Positions 1 to 10,140 of a stretch of DNA of 64,000 nt are shown here, piece by piece. Under the pieces are notes generated by a model. The model saw only the letters and a program-made list of their open reading frames with translations, did no database searches and was not told the origin of the DNA. This DNA comes from G965279355 sp965279355. GTDB taxonomy: Bacteria > Pseudomonadota > Alphaproteobacteria > CACIAM-22H2. The stretch spans positions 4,588,001 through 4,652,000 of the forward strand of contig OZ257155.1 of assembly GCA_965279355.1 (NCBI GenBank). The letters are read 5' to 3'. Position numbers and translations under genes: made by a program. How positions within the stretch are numbered: the first letter of the stretch is position 1; each line of letters begins with the position of its first letter.

Positions 1-493
1 TGGTCGAGAGGAGCTGCACGGCGGATGCGTCGGGAGTCGCCTTGGCGCTGACGACGATGTCCACCGGGATCGGCACCCCCGACATCGACCGGTAGAGATG
101 GACGTTGACCGTGTACTCGCCCGGCGGCAGGCCGCGGGCATAGGCGATCTCGTAGTTGAGTGGCGTCGCGTCGAACAGCTTGCCGAGATCGTCGCGCAGC
201 AGGTTGAAGATCGCCCCGCCCTTGTTGGAATAGCCGACCGGAACGTCGCCGGGCGCCTGCACCCAGAGATCGACGTCGGCGTTCTTGTCGGTCGGCCAGC
301 GCAGCTCGACGATGACGTTGCCCGGCGCCGAGACGCTTTCCACCGCCGTTGCCGCGTTGACCTGCGGCGGGTTGAGATGCGGCAGGATCATCACCACCAT
401 CGAGACGAAGCCGCATAGGGCCAGCGTGATGACGTCGCGGAAGACCGTGCCGCCGTCGTCGCTGTCGTCGTTGAACAGGTCACCGAGCGACAT
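1..493 (-). CDS. ExbD-position membrane-anchored periplasmic protein (partial, 3' end outside window)
   Basis: The reading frame opens with ATG at 493 and runs off the left edge after 164 codons, so the C-terminus is missing. An acidic cytoplasmic N-terminus (about residues 1-17) is followed by one hydrophobic segment (about 19-40) and a predicted periplasmic domain containing 'ADVDLWVQAPGD' and 'PPGEYTVNVHLY'. Those short motifs resemble the beta-sandwich 'VDLxV..PxG' repeats of DUF2135/YfaP-type proteins rather than a standard ExbD domain. The start lies inside the last codons of the TolQ/ExbB-like gene (14 bp overlap), so the two should be translationally coupled and act together in the inner membrane. 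The partner role is inferred from position, topology and overlap. Confidence 0.7.
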   Translation of the reverse strand, partial: MSLGDLFNDDSDDGGTVFRDVITLALCGFVSMVVMILPHLNPPQVNAATAVESVSAPGNVIVELRWPTDKNADVDLWVQAPGDVPVGYSNKGGAIFNLLRDDLGKLFDATPLNYEIAYARGLPPGEYTVNVHLYRSMSGVPIPVDIVVSAKATPDASAVQLLST

Positions 494-1187
494 GGGTGAT
501 CCCCCGTTCCAGGATGGCGCCGATCAGACGGGCCGTGCCGGTTGCCAGGATGTGATAGTTGGCGATCAGCCAGAGATTGAGGATGCCGCCGATCAGCGTG
601 TTGCCGAGCGCTACGGACATGCCCGAAATCAGCTGCGCGATCATCGGTGTCACGGCCTTGGCGTCGGTGGCCGCCTCGGGGCTCACGCTGCCCAGCGAGA
701 TGATAAAGCCGATCACGGTGCCGAGCAGGCCCAGGATCACCAGGGTGCTGGCGATCTGGCGGACCGCGACGATACGGCTGGTGAACTGCAGCTTCAGTGA
801 GTCTGCGGCGATGCTGCGGTCCTCGGGACCGGCGTCGTGGACGAGGGCGAGATACTTGGCAACTTTGGACCCGGGATGGGGGACGGGGGCGGCCACCTCG
901 TTGAGTTCCAGACTGACCTTCCAGACCCGCATGCCGCACAGGACGAGGCCTGCGACGAACAGGCCGGTGGTCACCATCCACAGTTTGGTCGGGTCGCTGT
1001 CGTTAAGGACGTTCACCCAGCCATGCAGCCAAGCGACGATGGCGAGGGCGCCCGCGACGATGTTGATCAGCGCAAAGCGCAGCAGCAGGAGAAAGGAGTA
1101 GCCTTGGCGGCGGGCCGGCAATGCGGCTTCACCAGGGGAACCGGCCATCGAGTAAGCGGCCGGGCGGGGCAGGACCATATCGAGCAT
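480..1187 (-). CDS. MotA/TolQ/ExbB-family proton channel protein
   Basis: This 235-aa inner-membrane protein has a first hydrophobic segment pair around residues 30-80, a cytoplasmic stretch, and two C-terminal transmembrane segments. The third carries 'GLLGTVIGFIISLG', the hallmark of MotA/TolQ/ExbB channels, and the last contains 'GMSVALGNTLIGGILN'. Such proteins use proton flow to drive a partner that spans the periplasm. An upstream in-frame start would add 17 residues, but the ATG at 1187 has a good GGAGG ribosome-binding site about 8 bases upstream and was chosen. The following gene overlaps its stop and has ExbD-like topology. No TonB, Tol-Pal or flagellar gene is in view, so the driven process is unknown. 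Confidence 0.8.
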   Translation of the reverse strand: MLDMVLPRPAAYSMAGSPGEAALPARRQGYSFLLLLRFALINIVAGALAIVAWLHGWVNVLNDSDPTKLWMVTTGLFVAGLVLCGMRVWKVSLELNEVAAPVPHPGSKVAKYLALVHDAGPEDRSIAADSLKLQFTSRIVAVRQIASTLVILGLLGTVIGFIISLGSVSPEAATDAKAVTPMIAQLISGMSVALGNTLIGGILNLWLIANYHILATGTARLIGAILERGITHVAR

Positions 1188-1603
1188 AACAATGCCCTCC
1201 AAATTAGGGTCGTCGCGTCCCTCCCCGTTATGCTGCATTGCAACATGCGTGCCCAGTTTTGAGCCAGTCGAGTCGCAGTCGGCCCGCTTTCGTATTCAAG
1301 CCATTGATATTTATACTATTTAATTGAGTGCCGGATAGCGCTGCCGCGAACTGAGGCAGTCGGCCACTGCGCCCCAAGCGCGGCCTATATTTTAGGCAAT
1401 AAAGTCTTGGGGAGTCCCTAGAAAAGCATTCGGTGGCGGTGTCGCTTCCGCAGCAAGCCGTTGTCATCACGTGGCGACCGCGTCGTGCCGTAACGATGTG
1501 ACCGATACGCGCGGTGCGGTGAAGAGGAGGAACAAAAATGAAGGGTGTCACGTTGCCGTAACCTGTCTGCAACAAACGCTAAAAACTTCGCGGGGATATC
1601 GAG
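1188..1603. other. Intergenic region with an AT-rich patch, no gene seen
   Basis: These 416 bases separate the divergent TolQ-like gene and the membrane protein at 1604. An AT-rich patch (about 1300-1325) stands out from the GC-rich surroundings and includes TATACT at 1312-1317 on the plus strand, so it probably holds promoter elements. Open frames here have no recognisable product and no convincing ribosome-binding site. Confidence 0.4.
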
Positions 1604-2764
1604 ATGAACGCAGCGGAAGGCGGCGGCCGGACCTGTTCAGTCTGGCGATCAGCCACTGTCCGCTTCGCGGTCTTTCTCGTCGTCACGCAACTCCTGGCGC
1701 TGTCCTCTTTTGTCGCATTCTCGCTCTACGAACGGGCGGTGCTGGGTGACAGGCGGCTGGGGGTCGGCACGGAGCCGCTTTTCACCGGCTACTACAACGG
1801 GCGCTTCGTTTTCGCGTTTCTGCTGGCGCTGCTGATGATCGTCGGTCTTTATCGCCTGCGTGACAGTGACGCTTATATCAACGGCAATCGGCTGTCGGAT
1901 GGAAATGGGCTGATGGTATGGGGTGGGCTGATCGCCGCGAGCGTCTGCGTCGCGCTCTTCGTCGTCGATCCAGTCCTCTTCTACGAAATATCGCTGGAAG
2001 ACAGGGCTCTGGAGTGGGCATCCGCGCTGCTGCCACTTGCGGGAAGCCTATTGTTTCTGGTTGCGCTCACGCGCATCCGCAAGACGGAGCGGCGGGAAGG
2101 CCGCGGCATCTCGCTGGGTCTGTGTGCCTTGTTCGCGCTCGGCTTCTTCGTTATGGGCATGGAAGAGATTTCGTGGATGCAGCGGGTGTTCAGGATCGAG
2201 ACGCCGGCGCTGTTTGCTTCCAACCAGCAGCACGAGATGAACCTGCACAACATGCACAGCATCGTCATCGGCAGCGTTCACAAGCTCGGCGTCTATGTGT
2301 TTCTGATCCTATTGCCCTTTGTCGTCGATACGGCGCCAAGGATCAGGGCGCTGGATATCGTCTACGATTTCATCCCCAGCCGGTTTGTGCTCGCCGCGAG
2401 CGCGCCGATTGCCGCCTTTCACTATAACGAGTGGAATTTCTTTCCCACGCCGCTGACCGTGCTCATGACGCTGACGATTCTCGGCTGTTACATGACAGCG
2501 GCGGCGCAGCGGCGGGATCGCCGCGAGTTCGCGTTGTTCGGCGCCGTGGCGGCATTCATTCTGGTGGCGCAGCCGCTCTTCCTGATGCTTGGTGCCGGTT
2601 TCGTGCGTTCCTGGGATGCCTCGGAGTACATGGAGTTGTTCATGGCGATCGGCCTGCTGCTGTTCGCCTGGGAGGCTGTTATTCGCCTGGGCGCCCGCTA
2701 CGGCGCGGCGCGGACGGCGCCACTGTCGCGGGATTTCGCCCCGCTTTCGAACCGCGGCATCTGA
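1604..2764 (+). CDS. Polytopic membrane protein with conserved EEISW...NLHN motif, function unknown
   Basis: This 386-aa protein has roughly nine or ten hydrophobic segments and no signal peptide. The central stretch around residues 185-215 reads 'MEEISWMQRVFRIETPA', followed by 'NQQHEMNLHN'. I recall the same pattern (EEISW-Q...N-Q-E-NLHN) from a widespread family of uncharacterised bacterial membrane proteins; its Glu, Trp and His residues lie near a membrane border and could form an active or binding site. The ATG at 1604 follows GGGGATATCGAG. The desaturase 86 bases downstream lies on the same strand, which hints at a role connected to lipids or the envelope, but that is inference only. 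Confidence 0.6.
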   Translation: MNAAEGGGRTCSVWRSATVRFAVFLVVTQLLALSSFVAFSLYERAVLGDRRLGVGTEPLFTGYYNGRFVFAFLLALLMIVGLYRLRDSDAYINGNRLSDGNGLMVWGGLIAASVCVALFVVDPVLFYEISLEDRALEWASALLPLAGSLLFLVALTRIRKTERREGRGISLGLCALFALGFFVMGMEEISWMQRVFRIETPALFASNQQHEMNLHNMHSIVIGSVHKLGVYVFLILLPFVVDTAPRIRALDIVYDFIPSRFVLAASAPIAAFHYNEWNFFPTPLTVLMTLTILGCYMTAAAQRRDRREFALFGAVAAFILVAQPLFLMLGAGFVRSWDASEYMELFMAIGLLLFAWEAVIRLGARYGAARTAPLSRDFAPLSNRGI

Positions 2765-2850
2765 TTTTCAGCACGCGGCGGCTGGTAACAGCCCTTGGCA
2801 CATGAGTTGCGTCACTCCAGCCCTGTATCCGCTTGCAGCAGGGATCTGGA

Positions 2851-3786
2851 ATGCCACTCGACGCCGCGATTTCCGAAACGCCACCCACGCCGGTTGGCGG
2901 ATCTGCCGATCTGAGGGCGCTGTTCGAGCGCTCCGACGCGAAGGGGCTGGCGCAGCTCGCGTTCCATGTCTGCCTGCTTGGCGTCACCGGCACGGGCGTG
3001 TTCTTCGCCTCCGGCTGGCTGCTGTTGCCGGCCATGATCGTCCATGGCTGCGTTGTGGCCTGCCTGTTCGCGCCCTTCCACGAAGGGGTCCATTACACGC
3101 CGTTCAAGTCGCGCCGCCTGAACGAAGTAGTGGCGTGGATCGCCGGCACCCTGATCCTGTGGAATGCATCCTGGTATCGCTGCCTGCATTCCGACCATCA
3201 TCGCTTCTGTCAGGACCCCGCGCGCGATCCCGAGCTTGGCGCTCCTAAGCCGACCAACTGGGGCGGTTTTCTTCTGCGCCTCACCGCGATTCCTTTTTAC
3301 AAGGGTCAGGTGGCAACGATGCTGCGCATGGCGCGCGGCAATTTCGAACGTTCGTTTGTGCCGGAGGGCGCGCAGGTCCGTGTGCGCCGGTCCGTCATCG
3401 CCCAGTTCAGCGTGTATGGCGGCGCCGCGATTGCCTCGGTCGCGGCAGGCTCGCCGGCGATCCTGATCTACTGGTTTATTCCGCTGTTCCTGGGGCAGCC
3501 TCTGCTGCGCGCGATGCTCTTCGCCGAACATACCGGCTGCGATTTCTCGCCCAACAACTACGAAAACACGCGGACGACGCTGGCGTCCTGGCCGCTCAAT
3601 CTGCTGATGTGGAACATGCCGTATCACGCACTGCATCACTCCAATCCCGGTCTGCCGTTTCATGCGATGCCCAAGGCGCATGCGCTGCTTGGCGGCAAGG
3701 TGAAATACATATCCAAGAGCTACTGGGAATTCACCAAAGCGTATCTGCGTAATCCCTCGATGGCGGCCATTAAGCGGCAGGCGTGA
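2851..3786 (+). CDS. Membrane fatty acid desaturase/hydroxylase family protein
   Basis: This 311-aa integral membrane protein carries the three histidine boxes of the di-iron desaturase superfamily: HEGVH at residues 77-81, HSDHH at 113-117 and HALHH at 259-263. Hydrophobic segments flank them at about 40-75, 95-110 and 190-235. These enzymes use O2 and electrons to desaturate or hydroxylate an acyl chain or terpenoid. The short N-terminus and HxxHH spacing also fit carotenoid hydroxylase/ketolase-like members, so the substrate is open. The frame extends six codons upstream to a TTG at 2833, but the ATG at 2851 has a GCAGGGA Shine-Dalgarno sequence and was preferred. Confidence 0.8.
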   Translation: MPLDAAISETPPTPVGGSADLRALFERSDAKGLAQLAFHVCLLGVTGTGVFFASGWLLLPAMIVHGCVVACLFAPFHEGVHYTPFKSRRLNEVVAWIAGTLILWNASWYRCLHSDHHRFCQDPARDPELGAPKPTNWGGFLLRLTAIPFYKGQVATMLRMARGNFERSFVPEGAQVRVRRSVIAQFSVYGGAAIASVAAGSPAILIYWFIPLFLGQPLLRAMLFAEHTGCDFSPNNYENTRTTLASWPLNLLMWNMPYHALHHSNPGLPFHAMPKAHALLGGKVKYISKSYWEFTKAYLRNPSMAAIKRQA

Positions 3787-3831
3787 TCCCGCGGCGGCAT
3801 TGACCCGCGGAGCCCTGGACTTTTACAGTCC

Positions 3832-3851
3832 GGCCGTCGATTCAGACGGCC
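3832..3851 (+). other. Hairpin between the desaturase gene and mtnA
   Basis: A perfect 7 bp inverted repeat (GGCCGTC and GACGGCC) surrounds a six-base loop. It lies 45 bases after the desaturase stop and 27 bases before the mtnA ATG. No T-run follows, so it may be a weak terminator, a 3' stabiliser, or a structure in the mtnA leader. I do not see a known SAM riboswitch fold. Confidence 0.35.
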
Positions 3852-3878
3852 CAGCCGCGCCGCAGGAGAAGCAGCCTC

Positions 3879-4988
3879 ATGAAAGTGAACGGGACGCCTT
3901 ACCGGACCATCTGGCCGGGCAAGGACGGCATATCCGTCGAAATCATCGACCAGACCAGACTGCCGCATGATTTCGCGACATTGCGTCTCGCGTCACGCGA
4001 TGATGCCGCGCGCGCCATCAAGACCATGGAAGTGCGCGGCGCGCCGCTGATCGGCGCGACGTCCGCGTATGGCATGGCACTGGCAATGAGCGCCGATCCG
4101 TCGGATGCCGCGCTGTCGTCCGCTTACGACACGCTGCTGGCAACGCGGCCGACCGCCATTAATCTGCGCTGGGCGCTGGACGATATGCGCCAGCGGCTGA
4201 AAGCGCTCGTGCCGGCGGAGCGCGCCAAGGCGGCCTGGCGCCGCGCCGCGGAGATTTGCGACGAGGATGTCGCGATCAACCAGTCCATCGGCGAGCACGG
4301 GCACGGCGTAATCCGCGAGCTGGCGGCGAAAAGCAAAAACAAGCCGTTCAAGATTCTCACGCATTGCAATGCCGGCTGGCTGGCGACCGTCGATTGGGGC
4401 ACGGCGCTGGCGCCGATCTACAAGGCGCACGATGCCGGCATCAAGCTGCATGTATGGGTGGATGAAACGCGTCCGCGCAATCAGGGCGCCTCGCTGACAG
4501 CCTGGGAACTCGGCCGACACGGCGTGCCTCATACGGTGATCGTCGATAACGCGGGCGGGCATCTGATGCAGCACGGCGAGGTCGACATGTGTATCGTCGG
4601 CACCGATCGCGTCACCGCATCAGGTGATGTCTGCAACAAGATCGGCACTTATCTGAAGGCGCTTGCCGCGCGCGATAACGGTGTTCCGTTCTATGTCGCG
4701 CTACCGAGCCCGACCATCGACTGGACGATCAACGACGGCGTCCGCGAAATCCCGATCGAGGAGCGCGATGCGACCGAGATCACCCACATGACCGGCCGCA
4801 CGGGCGACGGGAAGATCGCCACGGTCCAGATAACGGCCCCCGGCAGCCCGGCCACGAATTACGGGTTCGACGTGACCCCGGCGCGCCTTGTGACGGCGTT
4901 AATAACCGAGCGGGGCGTGACGCCTGCAACCCGCGAGGGGCTTCTGCGCCTTTATCCGGAGCAGAAGGCCGTTGCCAGCGGGGACTAG
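3879..4988 (+). CDS. mtnA: Methylthioribose-1-phosphate isomerase
   Basis: This 369-aa protein is full length for MtnA, the aldose-ketose isomerase that converts 5-methylthioribose-1-phosphate to 5-methylthioribulose-1-phosphate in methionine salvage. Family signatures include 'MEVRGAPLIGATSAYGMAL' near residue 50, 'LTHCNAGWLATVDWGTAL' with the conserved Cys near 165, 'VDETRPRNQGASLTAWEL' near 200, and 'IVGTDRVTASGDVCNKIGTY' near 240 with the catalytic-region Asp. It belongs to the eIF2B alpha/beta/delta superfamily but has the isomerase motifs. The ATG follows CAGGAGAAGCAGCCTC. No other methionine-salvage gene is adjacent; a MetE-like gene occurs 28 kb away. A hairpin lies in its leader. Confidence 0.93.
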   Translation: MKVNGTPYRTIWPGKDGISVEIIDQTRLPHDFATLRLASRDDAARAIKTMEVRGAPLIGATSAYGMALAMSADPSDAALSSAYDTLLATRPTAINLRWALDDMRQRLKALVPAERAKAAWRRAAEICDEDVAINQSIGEHGHGVIRELAAKSKNKPFKILTHCNAGWLATVDWGTALAPIYKAHDAGIKLHVWVDETRPRNQGASLTAWELGRHGVPHTVIVDNAGGHLMQHGEVDMCIVGTDRVTASGDVCNKIGTYLKALAARDNGVPFYVALPSPTIDWTINDGVREIPIEERDATEITHMTGRTGDGKIATVQITAPGSPATNYGFDVTPARLVTALITERGVTPATREGLLRLYPEQKAVASGD

Positions 4989-5078
4989 GGCACCCCAGCA
5001 GGCCCGGCGAGGTAGAAATCTTGGGGCTTTTCCTTGACGTTGAGGCCCCCCGGCTGTACATCCTCGCTCCCTAGCCGC

Positions 5079-5155
<77 letters not shown>

Positions 5156-5392
5156 TTTTCCCACGGATCTGATGATCGGTACCTCTTCGGGGGTGCATTC
5201 AGCGCTTTTGTTGCGCTGCATCAGGCCCGGGGGTAGGGTGCCGGCCGTTACGCTGTTAACACCTTGTCAGGGCAGCTAAACCTTTGCTTTTCTTGCGCGC
5301 GGCCGGTCGTTAGACTGCCGTCGACGACGCAGAATCGGGGGTCGTCGCACTGCCTGGCGGGCAGGCGGCTTGGGAGTCGTAAGGGACGCGTC

Positions 5393-5767
5393 ATGGAAGC
5401 CCATCTGGATTTGCTGCAGGAGTACCTGCCGATCCTCATCTTTTTGGGATTGGCAACGGGACTGTCCGTGCTGATGGTGGTTGCCTCGCTCATCGTGGCG
5501 CGGCAGCGGCCAGATTCGGAAAAACTCTCGGCGTATGAATGCGGCTTCGAGCCGTTCGGCGATGCGCGTCGCAAGTTCGACGTCCGCTTTTATCTCGTGG
5601 CGATCCTCTTCATCATCTTCGATCTGGAAGTCGCCTTTCTGTTTCCGTGGGCGGTGACGCTCGGCGAGATCGGCGTGTTCGGCTTCTGGTCGATGGTCGT
5701 GTTCCTCGGCGTGCTCACCGTCGGCTTCGCCTATGAATGGCGGAAGGGAGCGCTCGAATGGGAGTGA
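5393..5767 (+). CDS. nuoA: NADH-quinone oxidoreductase subunit A
   Basis: This 124-aa, three-helix membrane subunit of complex I (ND3 homologue) lies at the junction of the peripheral and membrane arms. The signature 'AYECGFEPFGDARRKFDVRF' contains the conserved loop Cys and is followed by 'IIFDLEVAFLFPWA', the second helix with conserved acidic residues. The frame extends upstream, but the ATG at 5393 matches the family N-terminus and follows AAGGGACGCGTC. It is the first gene of the 14-gene nuo operon. The preceding 237 bases contain no gene and presumably hold the operon promoter, which I could not place with confidence. Confidence 0.95.
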   Translation: MEAHLDLLQEYLPILIFLGLATGLSVLMVVASLIVARQRPDSEKLSAYECGFEPFGDARRKFDVRFYLVAILFIIFDLEVAFLFPWAVTLGEIGVFGFWSMVVFLGVLTVGFAYEWRKGALEWE

Positions 5768-6300
5768 TTGAAGCTCAGGGCGCACCGGTGCCGCCGGGCG
5801 CGCAGCAGGACGCGCTGCTTAAGGCTGCTACCGACGAAATGCAGGACAAGGGTTTCGTCGTCGCGCAACTCGACAAGCTGGTCGGCTGGGCGCAGACCGG
5901 CAGTCTGTGGCCGATGACGTTCGGCCTCGCGTGCTGCGCCGTCGAAATGATGCATACCGCCGCCAGCCGCTACGACCTCGACCGGTTCGGTATCGTATTC
6001 CGGCCGAGCCCGCGCCAGTCCGATGTGATGATCGTCGCCGGTACGCTGTGCAACAAAATGGCGCCGGCGCTGCGAAAGGTCTACGACCAGATGGCCGAGC
6101 CGCGCTGGGTCATCTCGATGGGCTCGTGCGCCAATGGCGGCGGCTACTATCACTATTCCTATTCCGTCGTGCGCGGCTGCGATCGCGTCGTGCCCGTCGA
6201 TATCTATGTTCCGGGTTGTCCGCCGACGGCTGAAGCGCTGCTCTACGGCATCCTGCAGCTTCAGAAGAAGATCCGCCGCACCACCACGCTTTTCCGCTGA
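5758..6300 (+). CDS. nuoB: NADH-quinone oxidoreductase subunit B
   Basis: This 180-aa peripheral-arm subunit (PSST homologue) carries the terminal N2 [4Fe-4S] cluster next to the quinone site. The cluster ligands are visible in 'GLACCAVEMMH' (two adjacent Cys), 'GSCANGGGYY' and 'VPGCPPTAEAL'. The ATG at 5758 overlaps the end of nuoA by 10 bases and has GGAAGGGAG upstream. A start at 5737 would add seven residues with no family support. Overlapping genes point to translational coupling. Confidence 0.95.
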   Translation: MGVIEAQGAPVPPGAQQDALLKAATDEMQDKGFVVAQLDKLVGWAQTGSLWPMTFGLACCAVEMMHTAASRYDLDRFGIVFRPSPRQSDVMIVAGTLCNKMAPALRKVYDQMAEPRWVISMGSCANGGGYYHYSYSVVRGCDRVVPVDIYVPGCPPTAEALLYGILQLQKKIRRTTTLFR

Positions 6301-6330
6301 CGCGTCCCGCGTTCATCTCAGTCCTGCATC

Positions 6331-7029
6331 ATGCCCAAGATCACCCCAGAAGCGCTCAAGGCTCTCCAGGATATCGGCGCCCGCATTAGCGCGGCCCTGC
6401 CGGACGCCGTTGTCGGCACCGAAACGATCCTCGGCGAGCTGATCGTCACTGCGCACGTCTCTGCCATCGAGCGCGTGTTGAAGCTTCTGCGCGACGATCC
6501 CGCCTATGCGTTCACGACGCTGATCGATATCTGCGGCGTAGACTATCCCGACCGGGCACAGCGCTTCGAGGTCGCCTATCAGCTGCTGAGCCTGCGTCAC
6601 AACCGCCGTATTCGCGTGAAGGTGATGACCGACGAAGGGACGCCGGTTCCGTCGGTCACCGGCATCTTCAGCTCGGCCGGCTGGTATGAGCGCGAGACGT
6701 GGGATCTTTTCGGCGTGTTCTTTGCCGATCATCCGGATCTGCGCCGCATCCTCACCGATTACGGGTTTGAGGGGCATCCGCTGCGCAAGGATTTCCCGCT
6801 CACCGGCTATGTTGAACTGCGCTACGACGAAGAGCAGAAGCGCGTTGTCTACGAGCCAGTGAAGCTGACCCAGGATTTCCGCACCTTCGATTTCCTCTCG
6901 CCGTGGGAAGGCATGACGCCGGATCTGCCGGGCTATGCGTTGCCGGGCGACGAGAAGGCGACGGCTCCGACATTGCCGCCAGCGGCCGGCGCCGCACCTG
7001 GCGCCAACGTGCCTCCGGCGAAGAGCTGA
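6331..7029 (+). CDS. nuoC: NADH-quinone oxidoreductase subunit C
   Basis: This 232-aa soluble peripheral-arm subunit (30 kDa homologue) is a separate gene, not fused to nuoD as in enterobacteria. Family signatures are 'IDICGVDYPDRAQRFEVAYQ' near residue 65, 'WYERETWDLFGVFFADHPDL' near 115 and 'DYGFEGHPLRKDFPLTGYVE' near 145. The last 25 residues form an Ala/Pro-rich tail typical of alphaproteobacterial versions. Thirty bases separate it from nuoB and two from nuoD. Confidence 0.95.
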   Translation: MPKITPEALKALQDIGARISAALPDAVVGTETILGELIVTAHVSAIERVLKLLRDDPAYAFTTLIDICGVDYPDRAQRFEVAYQLLSLRHNRRIRVKVMTDEGTPVPSVTGIFSSAGWYERETWDLFGVFFADHPDLRRILTDYGFEGHPLRKDFPLTGYVELRYDEEQKRVVYEPVKLTQDFRTFDFLSPWEGMTPDLPGYALPGDEKATAPTLPPAAGAAPGANVPPAKS

Positions 7030-7031
7030 CC

Positions 7032-8210
7032 ATGGCTGAAGTCGCCCTCAAGAATTTCACGATGAATTTCGGGCCGCAGCATCCGGCCGCGCACGGCGTG
7101 CTGCGTCTGGTGCTGGAGATGGACGGCGAAGTCGTCGAGCGCGCCGATCCGCATATCGGACTGCTGCATCGCGGCACCGAGAAGCTGATCGAGTACAAGA
7201 CGTACCTGCAGGCGGTGCCGTATTTCGACCGGCTCGATTATGTCGCACCGATGAATCAGGAGCACGCATTCGCTCTGGCGGTCGAGAAGCTGCTCGGTCT
7301 CGAAGTCCCCAAGCGCGGCCAGTACATCCGCATTCTCTACGCCGAGATCGGCCGCATCCTGAATCACCTGCTGAACATCACAACCTTCGCGCTCGATGTC
7401 GGCGCGATGACACCGCTGCTCTGGGCCTTCGAAGAGCGCGAGAAGCTGATGGAATTCTACGAGCGTGTCTCCGGCGCTCGCCTGCACGCCGCGTATTTCC
7501 GTCCGGGTGGCGTCACCCAGGATCTGCCGCCGGGCCTGGCCTACGACATTCAGACCTGGGCCGAGCGTTTCCCGACGATCATCAACGACATGGACGCGCT
7601 GCTGACCGAAAACCGCATCTTCCGTCAGCGCACAGTCGGTATCGGCGCTGTCACCGGTGCTGAAGCGCAGGACTGGGGCTTCAGTGGCCCGATGCTGCGC
7701 GGCTCCGGCATCGCATGGGACCTGCGCAAGTCGCAGCCCTATGATTCCTACGAAGACATGGATTTCGACATCCCGATCGGCAAGAACGGCGACTGCTTTG
7801 ATCGTTATCTCGTCCGCATGGAAGAGATGCGGCAGAGCCTGAAGATCATCCAGCAGGTGCTGCAGAAGATGCCATCCGGTCCCGTGAAGACGACCGACCG
7901 CAAGATTTCGCCGCCGCCGCGCGCCGAGATGAAGCGCTCGATGGAAGCGCTGATCCACCACTTCAAGCTCTATACCGAGGGCTATCACGTGCCCGCCGGC
8001 GAAACCTATACCGCCGTCGAGGCGCCCAAGGGCGAGTTCGGCGTGTATGTGGTGTCCGACGGTACCAACCGTCCGTATCGCTGCAAGATCAGGGCGCCGG
8101 GTTTTGCCTTCCTGCAGGCGATGGATTTCATGGCCAAGGGTCACATGCTGGCCGATGTTGTTGCCATCATCGGTTCGATGGATATCGTGTTCGGGGAGGT
8201 CGACCGGTGA
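7032..8210 (+). CDS. nuoD: NADH-quinone oxidoreductase subunit D
   Basis: This 392-aa subunit (49 kDa homologue, related to [NiFe]-hydrogenase large subunits) lines the quinone-binding cavity with NuoB. It begins 'MAEVALKNFTMNFGPQHPAA', the standard N-terminus, followed by 'GVLRLVLEMDGE' and 'ADPHIGLLHRGTEKLIEYK'. The C-terminus ends 'IIGSMDIVFGEVDR' as expected. The open frame extends upstream into nuoC, but the ATG at 7032, two bases after the nuoC stop, is clearly right. Its stop overlaps the GTG of nuoE. Confidence 0.96.
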   Translation: MAEVALKNFTMNFGPQHPAAHGVLRLVLEMDGEVVERADPHIGLLHRGTEKLIEYKTYLQAVPYFDRLDYVAPMNQEHAFALAVEKLLGLEVPKRGQYIRILYAEIGRILNHLLNITTFALDVGAMTPLLWAFEEREKLMEFYERVSGARLHAAYFRPGGVTQDLPPGLAYDIQTWAERFPTIINDMDALLTENRIFRQRTVGIGAVTGAEAQDWGFSGPMLRGSGIAWDLRKSQPYDSYEDMDFDIPIGKNGDCFDRYLVRMEEMRQSLKIIQQVLQKMPSGPVKTTDRKISPPPRAEMKRSMEALIHHFKLYTEGYHVPAGETYTAVEAPKGEFGVYVVSDGTNRPYRCKIRAPGFAFLQAMDFMAKGHMLADVVAIIGSMDIVFGEVDR

Positions 8211-8826
8211 GCGCACCGTCTGCCCAAAACGTCGCGCAGCCCGCGACCTTCGCCTTCAATGCCGAGAACATGGAGAAGGCGAAGAAGATCATCGCCAAGT
8301 ATCCGGCCGGCCGTCAGCAGAGCGCGGTCCTGCCGCTGCTCGACATTGCGCAGCGCCAGCACGACAACTGGGTGCCGCGCGTTGCGATGGATTACATCGC
8401 GGGCCTGCTCGATATCGCGCCGATCCGCGTCTATGAGGTCGCGACCTTCTATACGATGTTCAACATGGCGCCGGTCGGGAAGTGGTTCTTCCAGATCTGC
8501 ACCACGACGCCATGCTGGCTGCGCGGCTCCGAAGACGTCGTGAAGACCTGCGAGCAGAAGCTGGGTATTCATCTGGGCGAGACCACGCCGGATGGCCAGT
8601 TCACGTTGCGCGAGGTCGAATGCCTGGGCTGCTGTGTCAATGCGCCGGTCATTCAGGTGAACGACGACGTCTATGAAGATCTTGACGCGAAGTCGACGGC
8701 AAGCCTGATCGATGCCTGCCGCGCCAACAATCCGCCGCCCGTGGGGTCGCTGTCCGGTCGCACGAGTTCCGGCCCGGCCCAGGGTTTGACGACGCTGCGG
8801 GATGTTCCCGCGGCGGGAGACGACTG

Positions 8827-8827
<1 letters not shown>
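8207..8827 (+). CDS. nuoE: NADH-quinone oxidoreductase subunit E
   Basis: This 206-aa thioredoxin-fold subunit (24 kDa homologue) binds the N1a [2Fe-2S] cluster. Ligand motifs are 'CTTTPCWLRGSED' and 'VECLGCCVNAPVIQVNDDVY'. It starts with GTG at 8207, overlapping nuoD by four bases (GTGA), and its TGA overlaps the ATG of nuoF by one base. The last 35 residues form a Ser/Gly/Pro-rich tail beyond the conserved domain, common in alphaproteobacteria. Confidence 0.95.
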
Positions 8828-10137
<1,310 letters not shown>

Positions 10138-10140
10138 GCC

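Noticed and set aside
1228..1575. 115-codon minus-strand frame in the intergenic region
   Set aside because: There is no ribosome-binding site, the composition is irregular, and no motif is recognisable.
5216..5392. Several TTG...TA-like hexamer pairs upstream of nuoA
   Set aside because: Each matches promoter consensus poorly, and alternatives could not be ranked by eye, so no nuo promoter was called.
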